Of a stretch of DNA of 64,000 nucleotides, positions 43,317-52,739 are shown one piece after another. The stretch lies in contig JAUNGG010000001.1 of NCBI GenBank assembly GCA_030524635.1, positions 1-64,000 on the forward strand. The letters run 5' to 3'. Within the stretch, counting starts at the first letter, position 1, and every line of letters starts with the position of its first letter. A model generated the notes under the pieces. That model searched no databases. It saw only the letters and a program-made list of their open reading frames with translations, and was not told the origin of the DNA. Both the position numbers and the translations under genes were made by a program. Source of the stretch: Lachnospiraceae bacterium. GTDB lineage: Bacteria; Bacillota; Clostridia; Lachnospirales; Lachnospiraceae.

Positions 43317-44052
43317 GAATGAGACACCTTTAATCCAGGTGCAGAACCTGGGAAAGCAGTTTGGAGATATGAAGGTGCTGGAAGGGATCAATGTAGATAT
43401 CTATAAGGGCGATGTGGTGTTTGTGGTAGGTCCGTCCGGTTCTGGAAAAAGTACCTTTCTGCGCTGCTTAAACCGTCTGGAGGAGTCCACAGCCGGGCAT
43501 ATCTACTTTGAGGGAACGGATATCACAGACCCGAAGGTAGATATCGATAAGCACCGTCAGAAGATGGGAATGGTGTTCCAGCAGTTTAATTTATTCCCGC
43601 ATATGGATATTCTGAAAAATATGACGCTGGCGCCTATGAAGCTTCAGAAGAAGAGCCAGCAGGAGGCGGAGAAGGAGGCTATGGCCCTGTTAGAGCGGGT
43701 CGGCCTTGCTGACCGTGCCCATGCCTATCCCAGCCAGCTTTCCGGCGGACAGAAGCAGCGGATCGCCATCGTCCGGGCGCTGGCGATGAAGCCGGATGTA
43801 ATGCTCTTTGATGAGCCAACCTCCGCTTTGGATCCGGAGATGGTAGGCGAGGTTTTAAATGTTATGGGTGAGCTTGCCAGGGAGCATATGACCATGGTGG
43901 TGGTTACCCATGAGATGGGCTTTGCCAGGGAGGTTGCCACCCGTGTCATGTTTATGGATGGAGGCAATTTCGTGGAGGAAGCGCCGCCGGAGGAATTTTT
44001 CGGAAATCCGAAAAATGAGAGATTGAAGGCATTTTTAAGCAAAGTGCTGTAG
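43306..44052 (+). CDS. Polar amino acid ABC transporter ATP-binding protein
   Basis: A 248-residue GlnQ/HisP-type ATPase: Walker [10 protein letters not shown], signature LSGGQKQR, Walker [14 protein letters not shown] and switch His in VVVTHEM. It begins with GTG inside the permease gene, about a dozen bases after AGGAGG. It powers the importer with the two preceding genes. Confidence 0.92.
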   Translation: MSVKNETPLIQVQNLGKQFGDMKVLEGINVDIYKGDVVFVVGPSGSGKSTFLRCLNRLEESTAGHIYFEGTDITDPKVDIDKHRQKMGMVFQQFNLFPHMDILKNMTLAPMKLQKKSQQEAEKEAMALLERVGLADRAHAYPSQLSGGQKQRIAIVRALAMKPDVMLFDEPTSALDPEMVGEVLNVMGELAREHMTMVVVTHEMGFAREVATRVMFMDGGNFVEEAPPEEFFGNPKNERLKAFLSKVL

Positions 44053-44120
44053 AAGTGCAGGTCTTCCGGTCTGTGGAAGTACTTGCCGGCAGAAGCCAGA
44101 AGAAATTGCTGGAGTTAAAG

Positions 44121-44149
44121 CCAGGGGTTTTCAAACCTCTGGTTTTTTT
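44121..44149 (+). terminator. Terminator of the amino acid importer
   Basis: CCAGGGGTT (44121-44129) pairs with AACCTCTGG (44134-44142) around TTCA, followed by seven Ts. Confidence 0.85.
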
Positions 44150-44156
44150 GTATAAT
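44128..44156 (+). promoter_or_regulatory. Possible promoter of the siroheme genes
   Basis: TATAAT (44151-44156) with a weak TTTTCA box 17 bases upstream, overlapping the preceding terminator. Confidence 0.4.
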
Positions 44157-44166
44157 GTGGCTTGAA

Positions 44167-44208
44167 GTAACTGTGAGGGTACGGAACAGTTACGGCTTGG
44201 ATAATAAG
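44167..44208 (+). repeat. GTAAC/GTTAC hairpin, copy 4
   Basis: GTAACTGT (44167-44174) and ACAGTTAC (44186-44193) form a perfect 8-bp stem around an 11-base loop. The ribosome site and start of the next gene follow within 30 bases. Very similar to copy 5 at 51734. Confidence 0.65.
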
Positions 44209-44221
44209 ATGGAGGGCTGAG

Positions 44222-44896
44222 ATGGCATATTTTCCTATGTTTGTGAACCTGGAAGAAAGGCGATGTCTGGTGATCGGCGGCGGGCGTGTGGCCTACCGGA
44301 AGGCTTCGGCGCTGGTCTCCTTCGGCGCGCAGCTTTTGATCGTGACAGAGCAGGCTTTGCCGGAGCTGGCAAGGCTGGCGGAGAGAGAGCCACGGGTCCG
44401 CCTGCTGCTTCGTCCTGCCAGGGCGGAGGATGCTGAGGGGATGGATCTGGTGGTCTGCGCTTCGGATGACCATGAGCTGCACAGGAAAACGGCGGCATAC
44501 TGCCGGGAGCATCAGATTCCGGTGAATGTGGCGGATGACCGGGAACTGAGCACCTTTTTATTTCCCGGGCTGGTGCGGCAGGAGGATGTGGTGGTGGGCA
44601 TCACCACAGGGGGAAACAGTCCGGCGGCATCCAGATATCTCCGTCAGCAGCTGGAAGCACAGATACCCCAAAATCTGGGAAAGCTGGCAAAACAGCTTGG
44701 GAGCTTACGGGAGCTGGTAAAAGAACAGATCCCAGATGGGAAACAGCGGGAACAATTATTTTCCAGGCTGTTTGCAGCCGGGATGGAGCGGAATGGGGAT
44801 TTGCCGGAGGAACTGGTGTCCCGTATGATCGCGGAGGAAGAACAGGCAGGAAAAAAAGATGAAAAAGAAGATTCGAATTGGAACGAGAAAAAGTGA
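44222..44896 (+). CDS. Precorrin-2 dehydrogenase / siroheme synthase domain
   Basis: A 224-residue protein of the CysG N-terminal/Met8/SirC family. The NAD-binding loop VIGGGRVAYRKA, VNVADDRELSTFLFP and GITTGGNSPAASRYLR are conserved. It oxidises precorrin-2 to sirohydrochlorin, and some members also insert iron. The last 40 residues are charged and overlap the start of the next gene by 38 bases. It is the first of two genes for siroheme or cobalamin precursors. Confidence 0.87.
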   Translation: MAYFPMFVNLEERRCLVIGGGRVAYRKASALVSFGAQLLIVTEQALPELARLAEREPRVRLLLRPARAEDAEGMDLVVCASDDHELHRKTAAYCREHQIPVNVADDRELSTFLFPGLVRQEDVVVGITTGGNSPAASRYLRQQLEAQIPQNLGKLAKQLGSLRELVKEQIPDGKQREQLFSRLFAAGMERNGDLPEELVSRMIAEEEQAGKKDEKEDSNWNEKK

Positions 44897-47330
44897 CTTA
44901 TCGGTAGCACAGACCATGCTGGTGGTGAATGCCATGAAGGCGGCATTTCCGGACACGGAGTTTGAGCTGGTCTGTCGGAGTACGGTGGGAGATAAGATTT
45001 TAGATAAACCGCTGCTTGCGTTCGGCGGAAAAGGAGTATTTGTATCGGAGTTTGAGGAGGCCCTTTTGCGAGGGGAGATCGATTTTGCGGTTCACAGTGC
45101 AAAGGATCTGCCAATGGAGCTGGCCAAGGGACTGGAAATCATCGGCGTGATGCCCAGAGGCGATGTGAGGGATGTGCTGGTGACCATGAATAGGAAGAGG
45201 CAGGGAAATGGAGAGGTTATCCGCATCGGAACCTCCAGCCTGAGGAGAAAGATCCAGATCGAGGCATTGGGAGAGAAGCTGTGGCCGGAGCAGGCTGTGG
45301 TTTGTGAAAATCTGCGGGGCAATGTTCTGACCAGGCTGGATAAGCTGGAGCAGGGCCTGTACGATGGGATCATTCTGGCAGCAGCCGGGTTGGAACGGCT
45401 GGATATTCGAAATCAGCGTCCAGGGCGGTATCAGTTTCATTATCTGTCCCCAGAGGAGATGATTCCGGCCGGCGGGCAGGGGATCCTTGCGGTAGAGGGC
45501 CGAAAGGGAGATGCTGTTAATGAGATTGCCAGGGCAGTTTCCGATCCGGCAGCCATGGAGGCGCTTTGGGCGGAACGGCTGGTGTTAAAGCTTCTCGGCT
45601 CCGGGTGTCATGAGCCGGTAGGGGTGTACTGCCAAAGGGAAGGAAACTGCCTGCATATGACCGGAATCTATGAAAGAGACGGAGTGCGCCGAAAGGAAGA
45701 GATCTGGGAATTTGACAAGGAAGCTGGTGCATCTTGCTGGGAGCGGGCAGCCAGCAGACTGGCAGACCGCCTGCTGGGGCGGCAGAGCGAGGAAGAGAAG
45801 GAACCGGGCTGTGTATATCTGGTAGGAGCAGGGCCGGGAGATGAAGGGCTTCTTACGGTGCGGGGCGCACAGCTGTTAAGCTGCTGCGGGTGTGTGATCT
45901 ATGACCATCTGGCATCAGAAAAGCTTTTAAACTATGCAGCTGCGGACTGTGAACGGATTTTCGTGGGCAAGCAGAAGGGCCGTCATTCCAGAAAGCAGGA
46001 GGAAATCAATGAGATTCTGGTGGAAAAGGCCCGTCAGCATGCTGTGGTGGTGCGGCTGAAGGGCGGTGATCCCTATGTGTTTGGAAGAGGGGGCGAGGAG
46101 GTGCTGGCCCTGGAGGCGGCTGGCATCCCCTATGAGGTGGTTCCTGGGGTTACCTCCGCCATCGCAGTCCCGGCGTCAGCCGGCATCCCCATCACCCACC
46201 GCCAGCTGAGCCGCAGCTTCCATGTGATCACCGGGCACACAAAGGCAGACGGCGGTCTGCCGGAGGATTTCTATCATTTGGGGGACTGCAAAGGCACTGT
46301 AGTCTTTCTGATGGGAGTCAGCCAGCTGGGCGCTATCTGCCGCGGACTGATGGATCAGGGCTGGGACAGAGCAACCCCTGCTGCTGTTATCCAGAATGGG
46401 ACCCTTCCCGCTCAAAAGGAGGTTCGGGGAACGCTGGAAAACATTGAGGAAAGGGCGAAGGCTGCCCAGATCGGGACTCCTGCTGTTATCGTGGCAGGAG
46501 AGACGGCTGGCCTGCGGTTCCTCTCGGGAAGGAGACGTCCTCTGGAAGGAGTGAGGATCGGAATTACCGGGACAGATGGTTTTAGCAGCCGTCTGCGGGG
46601 GCTTTTGGAAAGCAAGGGAGCCAGCGTGCAGGCAGTATGCAGGATGGAGGTGGTTCCGATCCGAAGTCAGGAGGTGCTTAACAGCTATGAACACCTTGAC
46701 CGCTATACCTGGCTGGTATTTACCAGCGGAAATGGGGTGCGGCTGTATCTGGACGGGCTGCTGGGGCTGGAGAACGGCTGCAGGGGTGATGGACAGGAGT
46801 CTGCCCCGCGGGATCTGCGCTGCCTGGGCGGCCGGAAGCTTGCTGTGATCGGAAGGGGAACGGAGGAAGCCCTCCGGGAGTATCATCTGCGGGCAGATTA
46901 CGTGCCGGAAATATTCAGCAGCAGACAGCTGGCACTGGGGCTGGCAGAACGTTTGACAGCAAAGGACCAGGTGCTGATCCCCAGGGCGCTGCAGGGCTCA
47001 AAGGAGCTTACAGGGATCCTGGAACAGGCAGGGATTTGCTGCTGCAATCTTCCGATTTATGATGTGAAAGCCGTGGAGGGAGCTGGAAGAAGGGAAGAAG
47101 AGGAGGAGTTTGATTTCCTGATCTTTGGCAGCGCTTCTGGCGTTGCTGCATTTTTTGAGACCGGTCACAGACCTGGGCAGGCGAAGCTGTGCTGCATTGG
47201 AGAGGCCACTGCAAAGGCGCTGCAGCGTTATGGATACCAGGCAGATTGTGCTGCCGGGGAGGCTACGGTCCAGGGAATTACAGAAAAGATCCTGGAACAA
47301 GCTCAGGCAAGCTGCCAGGAAGGAATGTAA
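44859..47330 (+). CDS. HemC-CobA-HemD trifunctional fusion
   Basis: An 823-residue cytoplasmic enzyme. Residues 1-310 are porphobilinogen deaminase (IRIGTRKSDLSVAQT; dipyrromethane Cys250 in GSGCHEPVG). Residues about 316-555 are uroporphyrinogen-III C-methyltransferase (VYLVGAGPGDEGLLT, VVRLKGGDPYVFGRGGEE). Residues about 562-823 are uroporphyrinogen-III synthase, the least conserved part. The three steps convert four porphobilinogens to precorrin-2, which the preceding enzyme uses. CobA-HemD fusions are common in Firmicutes; adding HemC is less so. No hemA or hemB is adjacent. Confidence 0.88.
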   Translation: MKKKIRIGTRKSDLSVAQTMLVVNAMKAAFPDTEFELVCRSTVGDKILDKPLLAFGGKGVFVSEFEEALLRGEIDFAVHSAKDLPMELAKGLEIIGVMPRGDVRDVLVTMNRKRQGNGEVIRIGTSSLRRKIQIEALGEKLWPEQAVVCENLRGNVLTRLDKLEQGLYDGIILAAAGLERLDIRNQRPGRYQFHYLSPEEMIPAGGQGILAVEGRKGDAVNEIARAVSDPAAMEALWAERLVLKLLGSGCHEPVGVYCQREGNCLHMTGIYERDGVRRKEEIWEFDKEAGASCWERAASRLADRLLGRQSEEEKEPGCVYLVGAGPGDEGLLTVRGAQLLSCCGCVIYDHLASEKLLNYAAADCERIFVGKQKGRHSRKQEEINEILVEKARQHAVVVRLKGGDPYVFGRGGEEVLALEAAGIPYEVVPGVTSAIAVPASAGIPITHRQLSRSFHVITGHTKADGGLPEDFYHLGDCKGTVVFLMGVSQLGAICRGLMDQGWDRATPAAVIQNGTLPAQKEVRGTLENIEERAKAAQIGTPAVIVAGETAGLRFLSGRRRPLEGVRIGITGTDGFSSRLRGLLESKGASVQAVCRMEVVPIRSQEVLNSYEHLDRYTWLVFTSGNGVRLYLDGLLGLENGCRGDGQESAPRDLRCLGGRKLAVIGRGTEEALREYHLRADYVPEIFSSRQLALGLAERLTAKDQVLIPRALQGSKELTGILEQAGICCCNLPIYDVKAVEGAGRREEEEEFDFLIFGSASGVAAFFETGHRPGQAKLCCIGEATAKALQRYGYQADCAAGEATVQGITEKILEQAQASCQEGM

Positions 47331-47534
47331 AAAACGGGAAATGGAGGAGACATAAGAAAAACTTAGAGAAAACGGACTGCTGATAAAAAAATAGAAGGGA
47401 ACAAAATCGAAAAAATCCTGAAAACCTGTCACAAAACTTCTTTTGATACGTGTAATAAGTATAATGGTTTTTTTGCAGCGAATGAACCAGACAAAAGAGA
47501 TACAAAGCAGCGCTTTGGGAATACGAGGATGAGT

Positions 47535-48503
47535 ATGAATGAGGAATTAGTGAAGCAGTTGAGTGTAATCACAGAGGAAGAGAAGGAAATACTGGCAGGA
47601 AGGTCAGAGATTGACCGTTCCAGGTACACAGAAGGGACACGTCTGGTGGTGGACAGCAAGAAAATGCTGGATACAGGCAAGCTGATTCAGATCCGGCCCC
47701 ATACCCGCTTTGTCCATTTCCCAAAGCACAAGCACAATTATATTGAGGTGATCTACATGTGCCAGGGGCAGACGGTTCATCTGATCGATGACAACCGGGT
47801 CACCTTAAAGGCAGGAGAACTTTTGTTTTTGAATCAGAACGCAGAGCAGGAGATCCTTCCGGCGGGAGAAAAGGATCTGGCCATCAATTTTATTATCCTT
47901 CCTGAATTTTTTGATGTTGCCTTTCGCATGCTGGGGGAGAATGAAAATCTGATCCGGGATTTCCTGGTGGGATGTCTCTGCGGGGATAAGCATTATGACA
48001 ATTACCTCCATTTCCAGGTGGCGGATGTGCTACCGATCCAGAATCTGGTGGAAAACATGGTGTGGACCATTCTTCACGACCAGCCAAATAAGCAGACCAT
48101 CAACCAGACCATTATGGGGCTGCTGTTTATGCAGCTTTCCAACCATACCGAGCGGCTAGAAAAGGGCTCCCAGTCATTTGAACAAAATCTCATCCTTCAG
48201 GTGCTTCGCTACATTGACGGCAATTACCGGGATGGTCAGCTCAGCGATCTCTCCAAGGTGATGGGATATGATATCTACTGGCTGTCCAGAATGATTAAGC
48301 GGCTCACCGGCCGGAATTATAAGGATCTTCTGCAGATCAAGCGGCTGAATCAGGCAGCCTATCTTCTTTTAAATACCCGGGTGGCCGTATCGGATATCAG
48401 CATTGCCATCGGATATGATAATACCAGCTATTTTCACCGGATCTTCCGGGAGTACTATGGAGTGTCGCCGAAGGAGTACCGGAAGGCCAATAAAATTATG
48501 TAA
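47535..48503 (+). CDS. AraC-family regulator, probable rhamnose activator
   Basis: A 322-residue protein with a cupin-like N-terminal domain (about 60-150: HFPKHKHNYIEVIYMCQGQ) and a C-terminal AraC domain (about 220-320: MGYDIYWLSRMIKRLTG, GYDNTSYFHRIFREYYG). ATG 47535 has better spacing from GAGG than ATG 47529. It sits directly upstream of the rhamnose genes in the same direction but with a terminator between, as expected for a RhaR/RhaS-like activator. A TATAAT box at 47459-47464 lacks a good -35. Confidence 0.82.
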   Translation: MNEELVKQLSVITEEEKEILAGRSEIDRSRYTEGTRLVVDSKKMLDTGKLIQIRPHTRFVHFPKHKHNYIEVIYMCQGQTVHLIDDNRVTLKAGELLFLNQNAEQEILPAGEKDLAINFIILPEFFDVAFRMLGENENLIRDFLVGCLCGDKHYDNYLHFQVADVLPIQNLVENMVWTILHDQPNKQTINQTIMGLLFMQLSNHTERLEKGSQSFEQNLILQVLRYIDGNYRDGQLSDLSKVMGYDIYWLSRMIKRLTGRNYKDLLQIKRLNQAAYLLLNTRVAVSDISIAIGYDNTSYFHRIFREYYGVSPKEYRKANKIM

Positions 48504-48508
48504 GCTGC

Positions 48509-48550
48509 AAATAAGGACGCTTTTTTAAATAATTAGCGTTCTTATTTTTT
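48509..48550 (+). terminator. Terminator after the AraC regulator
   Basis: AAATAAGGACGC (48509-48520) pairs with GCGTTCTTATTT (48536-48547, one G-U pair) with a T tail. Confidence 0.82.
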
Positions 48551-48597
48551 TGCCCTTTTTCCGCTAGAATAAAGATATAAAAAAACGGAGGGGTAAG

Positions 48598-50025
48598 ATG
48601 AAACAGTATTATCTGGCAGTAGATATCGGCGCTTCCAGCGGGCGGCATATGCTGGGGTGGATGGAGGAGGGCAAACTTCATCTGGAAGAAATGTACCGTT
48701 TTGCCAATGGGATGCATCAGGAAAAGAAGTTCCTGTGCTGGGATGTGAAGCAGTTGTTTGCCGAAATCCTGGAGGGCATGAGGCGATGCCGGGAGGCAGG
48801 AAAAATACCGGTGAGTATGGGAATTGATACCTGGGCAGTAGATTTTGTGCTGCTGGACGATCAGGATCAGATCCTGGGGCAGACGGCAGGCTATCGGGAC
48901 GGAAGAACAAAGGGGATGGATCAGGAGGTCTACCAGATCATTTCCCAGGAGGAGCTGTACGGCAGGACTGGGATCCAGAAGCAGATCTTTAACACCATCT
49001 ATCAGCTGATGGCAGTGAAGAAGCAGAACCCGACACAGCTTGCGCAGGCAAAATCCCTGCTGATGATCCCGGATTACTTTCATTTTCTGCTGACCGGGAT
49101 AAAAAAGCAGGAGTACACCAACGCCACTACCACCCAGCTGGTTGATCCAAAGACCAATGAATGGGATATGGAGCTGATTGAGAAGCTGGGATTCCCAAAG
49201 GAGCTGTTTGGCCCCTTATCCATGCCGGGAACGGTGGCAGGAGAGCTGAGCTCTGAGATCCAAGGTCAGGTAGGTTTTAACTGTCAGGTAGTGCTTCCGG
49301 CCACTCATGACACCGGATCTGCGGTATTGGCGGTTCCTTCCAATGCGGAGAACGTCCTTTATATCAGCTCCGGAACCTGGTCTTTAATGGGAACGGAACG
49401 GATGGAAGCAGACTGCCGCCTGGAGAGCCAGAAGGCCAACTTGACCAATGAAGGCGGGTACGATCACCGCTTCCGCTATCTGAAAAACATTATGGGATTG
49501 TGGATGATTCAGTCGGTAAAGAAGGAGTTTGTGGAAAACTATTCCTTTGCAGAGATCTGCGCGAAAGCATCCCGGGAAACCATTCCGTCCATTGTGGACT
49601 GTAATGACGACTGTTTTCTTGCTCCTGCCAGCATGATCACAGCCGTGCAGGAATTCTGTGAAAGCACCAGACAGCCGGTGCCGGTGACCCCGTGGGAGAT
49701 CGCAGCCGTTATCTACAACAGCCTTGCAAAATGCTACGGGGATACGGCGAAGGAGATCGAGAGACTGACCGGAGTGAAGTATGACCGGATCCATATTGTA
49801 GGCGGCGGCGCCAATGCAGATTACCTGAACCGGCTGACGGCAGCGTACACAGGAAAGACGGTTTATGCAGGTCCCACGGAGGCGACAGCCATTGGAAACC
49901 TGGCGGCTCAGATGATCCAGGCCGGAGAATTCGCCGGGATTGGAGAGGCCAGGGAAGGGATCTTCCGTTCCTTTGCAATCAAGACCTATGAGCCGAAGGG
50001 AGAACAGGAGGAGAAGAAGATATGA
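48598..50025 (+). CDS. rhaB: Rhamnulokinase
   Basis: A 475-residue FGGY-family kinase: VDIGASSGRHMLGW at the N-terminus, DTWAVDFVLLD, TTTQLVDPKTNEWD, and the ATP-binding IVGGGANADYLNRLTA. It phosphorylates L-rhamnulose to rhamnulose-1-phosphate. Start after CGGAGGGG. A TAGAAT box at 48565-48570 lacks a recognisable -35, which fits an activator-dependent promoter. Overlaps rhaM by four bases. Confidence 0.93.
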   Translation: MKQYYLAVDIGASSGRHMLGWMEEGKLHLEEMYRFANGMHQEKKFLCWDVKQLFAEILEGMRRCREAGKIPVSMGIDTWAVDFVLLDDQDQILGQTAGYRDGRTKGMDQEVYQIISQEELYGRTGIQKQIFNTIYQLMAVKKQNPTQLAQAKSLLMIPDYFHFLLTGIKKQEYTNATTTQLVDPKTNEWDMELIEKLGFPKELFGPLSMPGTVAGELSSEIQGQVGFNCQVVLPATHDTGSAVLAVPSNAENVLYISSGTWSLMGTERMEADCRLESQKANLTNEGGYDHRFRYLKNIMGLWMIQSVKKEFVENYSFAEICAKASRETIPSIVDCNDDCFLAPASMITAVQEFCESTRQPVPVTPWEIAAVIYNSLAKCYGDTAKEIERLTGVKYDRIHIVGGGANADYLNRLTAAYTGKTVYAGPTEATAIGNLAAQMIQAGEFAGIGEAREGIFRSFAIKTYEPKGEQEEKKI

Positions 50026-50336
50026 TACGTAAGGGATTTAAAATGTTTTTATATCCGGGAATGGCAGAGGAGTATGAGAAACGTCACAATAGGTTATGGC
50101 CGGAGATGAAGGAGATGATTCATGAGTACGGCGGACACAATTATTCCATTTATCTGGATCCGGAGACCAATGTACTTTATGGATATCTGGAGGTAGAAGA
50201 TGAAGCCCGCTGGGCCAGGTCAGCCGATACCGCCATCAACCGGAAATGGTGGGATTACATGGCGGACATTATGGAGACCAATGAGGACAACAGTCCAGTG
50301 TGTGTTGATTTAAAGCCAGTATTTCATTTGGATTAA
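50022..50336 (+). CDS. rhaM: L-rhamnose mutarotase
   Basis: A 104-residue dimeric alpha/beta-barrel protein with the family residues in YEKRHNRLWPEM and RKWWDYMADIM. It interconverts the alpha and beta anomers of L-rhamnose, supplying the form used by the isomerase. ATGA overlap with rhaB. Confidence 0.93.
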   Translation: MIRKGFKMFLYPGMAEEYEKRHNRLWPEMKEMIHEYGGHNYSIYLDPETNVLYGYLEVEDEARWARSADTAINRKWWDYMADIMETNEDNSPVCVDLKPVFHLD

Positions 50337-50421
50337 CCGGTAAAAACAAAAGATCAGATGAAAATGGATGCAGACAAAGAAAATAATAGGCAATAAAAAG
50401 TAAAAATAAGGAGAAATGATC

Positions 50422-51672
50422 ATGACCGTAGCAGAACGATATGAGGCAGCAAAAGAACTGTATGCAAAGCTTGGCGTAGACACGGATGCCGCACTGAAAG
50501 CATTGAGCAATATCCCCGTTTCCATGCATTGCTGGCAGGGAGATGACGTGTCTGGATTCGAGGGTGAGGCGGCGCTGTCCGGCGGCATCCAGGCTACCGG
50601 AGATTACCCAGGCAAGGCGAGAAATCCAGAGGAACTGATGGCAGATATTGATAAGGCGCTGAGCCTGATCCCTGGAAAGCACCGCATCAACCTTCACGCC
50701 AATTATGCCATTTTTCAGGCTGGTGAGCAGGCAGACCGAGATCAGCTGGAGCCAAAGCATTTTGCAAAATGGGTGGAATTTGCAAAGGAACGGGGCTTAG
50801 GGCTGGATTTCAATCCTACCATGTTCTCTCATCCAAAGGCAGCGAATGCCACACTTTCCAGTGAGGTGCCGGAGATTCGAAAATTCTGGATCGACCACTG
50901 CAAAGCATGTTTGTGCATCGCCCAGTATTTTGCAGAGGAGCTGGGAACTTATTGTACCGTAAATATCTGGATCCCGGATGGACTGAAGGATATTCCTGGC
51001 GACCGCATGGCTCCGCGGGCCAGATTAAAGGATTCCCTGGATCAGATCCTTTCCATCGACTATGACAGAAGCAAGGTATTCGTGGCGGTGGAATCCAAGG
51101 TGTTCGGCATTGGATTTGAAAGCTATACCGTAGGCTCTCACGAGTTTTACATGAACTATGCGGCAAAGAATGACATCCTGTGCCTGCTGGATAACGGCCA
51201 CTATCATCCTACTGAAATGGTATCCGACAAGATCTCCTCTATGCTGCTGTTTTTCGATAAAGTAGCGCTTCATGTGACCCGCCCGGTGCGCTGGGACAGC
51301 GACCATGTGGTTCTGTATGATGATGAGACCAGGGAGATCGCCAAGGAGATCATCCGCGGCGGCGCTGACCGGGTGCTGCTGGCCCTGGATTTCTTTGACG
51401 CCAGCATCAACCGCATCTGCGCATGGGTAGTGGGCATGCGGAACATGCAGAAGGCCCTGTTAAATGCGCTCCTGATGCCTATGGACCGTCTGGCCAAGCT
51501 GCAGGAGGAGAGAAATTTCTCTGAGCTGATGATGCTGCAGGAGGAATTAAAAACGTATCCTATGGGCGCTGTGTGGGATTATTTCTGCCAGCAGAACGGT
51601 GTTCCGGTGCGGGAAGGCTGGTTTGAGGAAGCCATGAAGTACGAGAAGGATGTACTGTCAAAGAGAGTGTAA
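50422..51672 (+). CDS. rhaA: L-rhamnose isomerase
   Basis: A 416-residue TIM-barrel enzyme. [37 protein letters not shown] and [14 protein letters not shown] contain the metal- and substrate-binding residues. It converts L-rhamnose to L-rhamnulose with divalent metal. ATG 50422 lies eight bases after GGAG; ATG 50416 is too close. Confidence 0.95.
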   Translation: MTVAERYEAAKELYAKLGVDTDAALKALSNIPVSMHCWQGDDVSGFEGEAALSGGIQATGDYPGKARNPEELMADIDKALSLIPGKHRINLHANYAIFQAGEQADRDQLEPKHFAKWVEFAKERGLGLDFNPTMFSHPKAANATLSSEVPEIRKFWIDHCKACLCIAQYFAEELGTYCTVNIWIPDGLKDIPGDRMAPRARLKDSLDQILSIDYDRSKVFVAVESKVFGIGFESYTVGSHEFYMNYAAKNDILCLLDNGHYHPTEMVSDKISSMLLFFDKVALHVTRPVRWDSDHVVLYDDETREIAKEIIRGGADRVLLALDFFDASINRICAWVVGMRNMQKALLNALLMPMDRLAKLQEERNFSELMMLQEELKTYPMGAVWDYFCQQNGVPVREGWFEEAMKYEKDVLSKRV

Positions 51673-51733
51673 AACGGTTTCATTGCTGCTGTGGTCCGGC
51701 AGGGATTACAGCGTGATAAATAAGAACTGCAAT

Positions 51734-51776
51734 GTAACTGTAAGGATACGGAACAGTTGCGCTGTAATAAGAAAAG
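51734..51776 (+). repeat. GTAAC/GTTAC hairpin, copy 5
   Basis: GTAACTGT (51734-51741) pairs with ACAGTTGC (51753-51760, one G-U pair), loop of 11 bases, then TGTAATAAGAAAAGGAG, which contains the rhaD ribosome site. Matches copy 4 at most positions. Confidence 0.65.
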
Positions 51777-51790
51777 GAGAAATGTAAGAG

Positions 51791-52618
51791 ATGAAGGTTT
51801 TGGATGCGGCATTTGTACAGGGATTTATCCGTCTTTGTGATGACGGCTTTAAGCAGAATTGGCATGAGAGAAACGGCGGAAACTTAAGCTACCGGATCAA
51901 GCCGGAAGAGGTTGAAGCAGTTCAGGAGGAATTAAGCTATGATAAGCCATGGCAGCCCATCGGAACATCGGTCCCCAATCTGGCAGGAGAATATTTCCTG
52001 GTAACAGGAAGCGGCAAGTATTTCCGGAATGTGATCTTGGATCCGGCTGCCAATATCTGCATCATCCAGGTAGATGAGAAGGGGGAGAACTTCCGCATCT
52101 GCTGGGGCCTGGTAAACGGCGGACGGCCCACCAGTGAGCTGCCGTCTCATCTGATGAATCTGGAGGTAAAAAAGCTTCAGACCAATGGACGTTACCGTGT
52201 GGTATACCACGCCCATCCCACCAACACCATTGCCCTTACCTTCGTCCTTCCTCTGGAGGACAAGGTATTTACCAGAGAGCTGTGGGAGATGGCGACCGAG
52301 TGTCCCGTGGTATTCCCGGACGGGGTAGGCGTAGTCGGCTGGATGGTACCGGGGGGACGGGATATTGCAGTTGCCACCAGCCAGCTGATGAAGAAATACG
52401 ATGTGGCGATCTGGGCCCATCACGGCATGTTCTGCTCCGGCGAGGATTTTGATCTCACCTTTGGGCTGATGCATACGGTGGAGAAGTCTGCTGAGATCCT
52501 GGTAAAGGTTTTAAGCATTGCCCCAAATAAGCTTCAGACGATCACACCTCAGAACTTCCGGGATCTGGCAGCAGACTTTAAGGTAAGCCTTCCGGAGGAG
52601 TTCCTGTACGAGAAATAG
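51791..52618 (+). CDS. rhaD: Rhamnulose-1-phosphate aldolase
   Basis: A 275-residue class II aldolase. Zinc ligands are visible in YHAHPTN and WAHHGMFC. It splits rhamnulose-1-phosphate into dihydroxyacetone phosphate and lactaldehyde. Last gene of rhaBMAD; the 118-base gap before it holds the hairpin repeat. Followed by a strong terminator. Confidence 0.94.
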   Translation: MKVLDAAFVQGFIRLCDDGFKQNWHERNGGNLSYRIKPEEVEAVQEELSYDKPWQPIGTSVPNLAGEYFLVTGSGKYFRNVILDPAANICIIQVDEKGENFRICWGLVNGGRPTSELPSHLMNLEVKKLQTNGRYRVVYHAHPTNTIALTFVLPLEDKVFTRELWEMATECPVVFPDGVGVVGWMVPGGRDIAVATSQLMKKYDVAIWAHHGMFCSGEDFDLTFGLMHTVEKSAEILVKVLSIAPNKLQTITPQNFRDLAADFKVSLPEEFLYEK

Positions 52619-52645
52619 TGGAAGAAGCCTGGGGCGTTTTAACAT

Positions 52646-52698
52646 AAAAAGGTACATCAGAATGAGATCGGTGGTCATAAATTCTGATGTGCCTTTTT
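52646..52698. terminator. Bidirectional terminator between rhaD and the minus-strand nuclease
   Basis: An 18-base arm (52646-52663) pairs with 52681-52698 with one G-U pair; A run on one side and T run on the other, so it can stop both convergent transcripts. Confidence 0.88.
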
Positions 52699-52739
52699 GC
52701 ACTGCGATTTCTGCCTGCATTGAATCAGCCAAAGCATAT

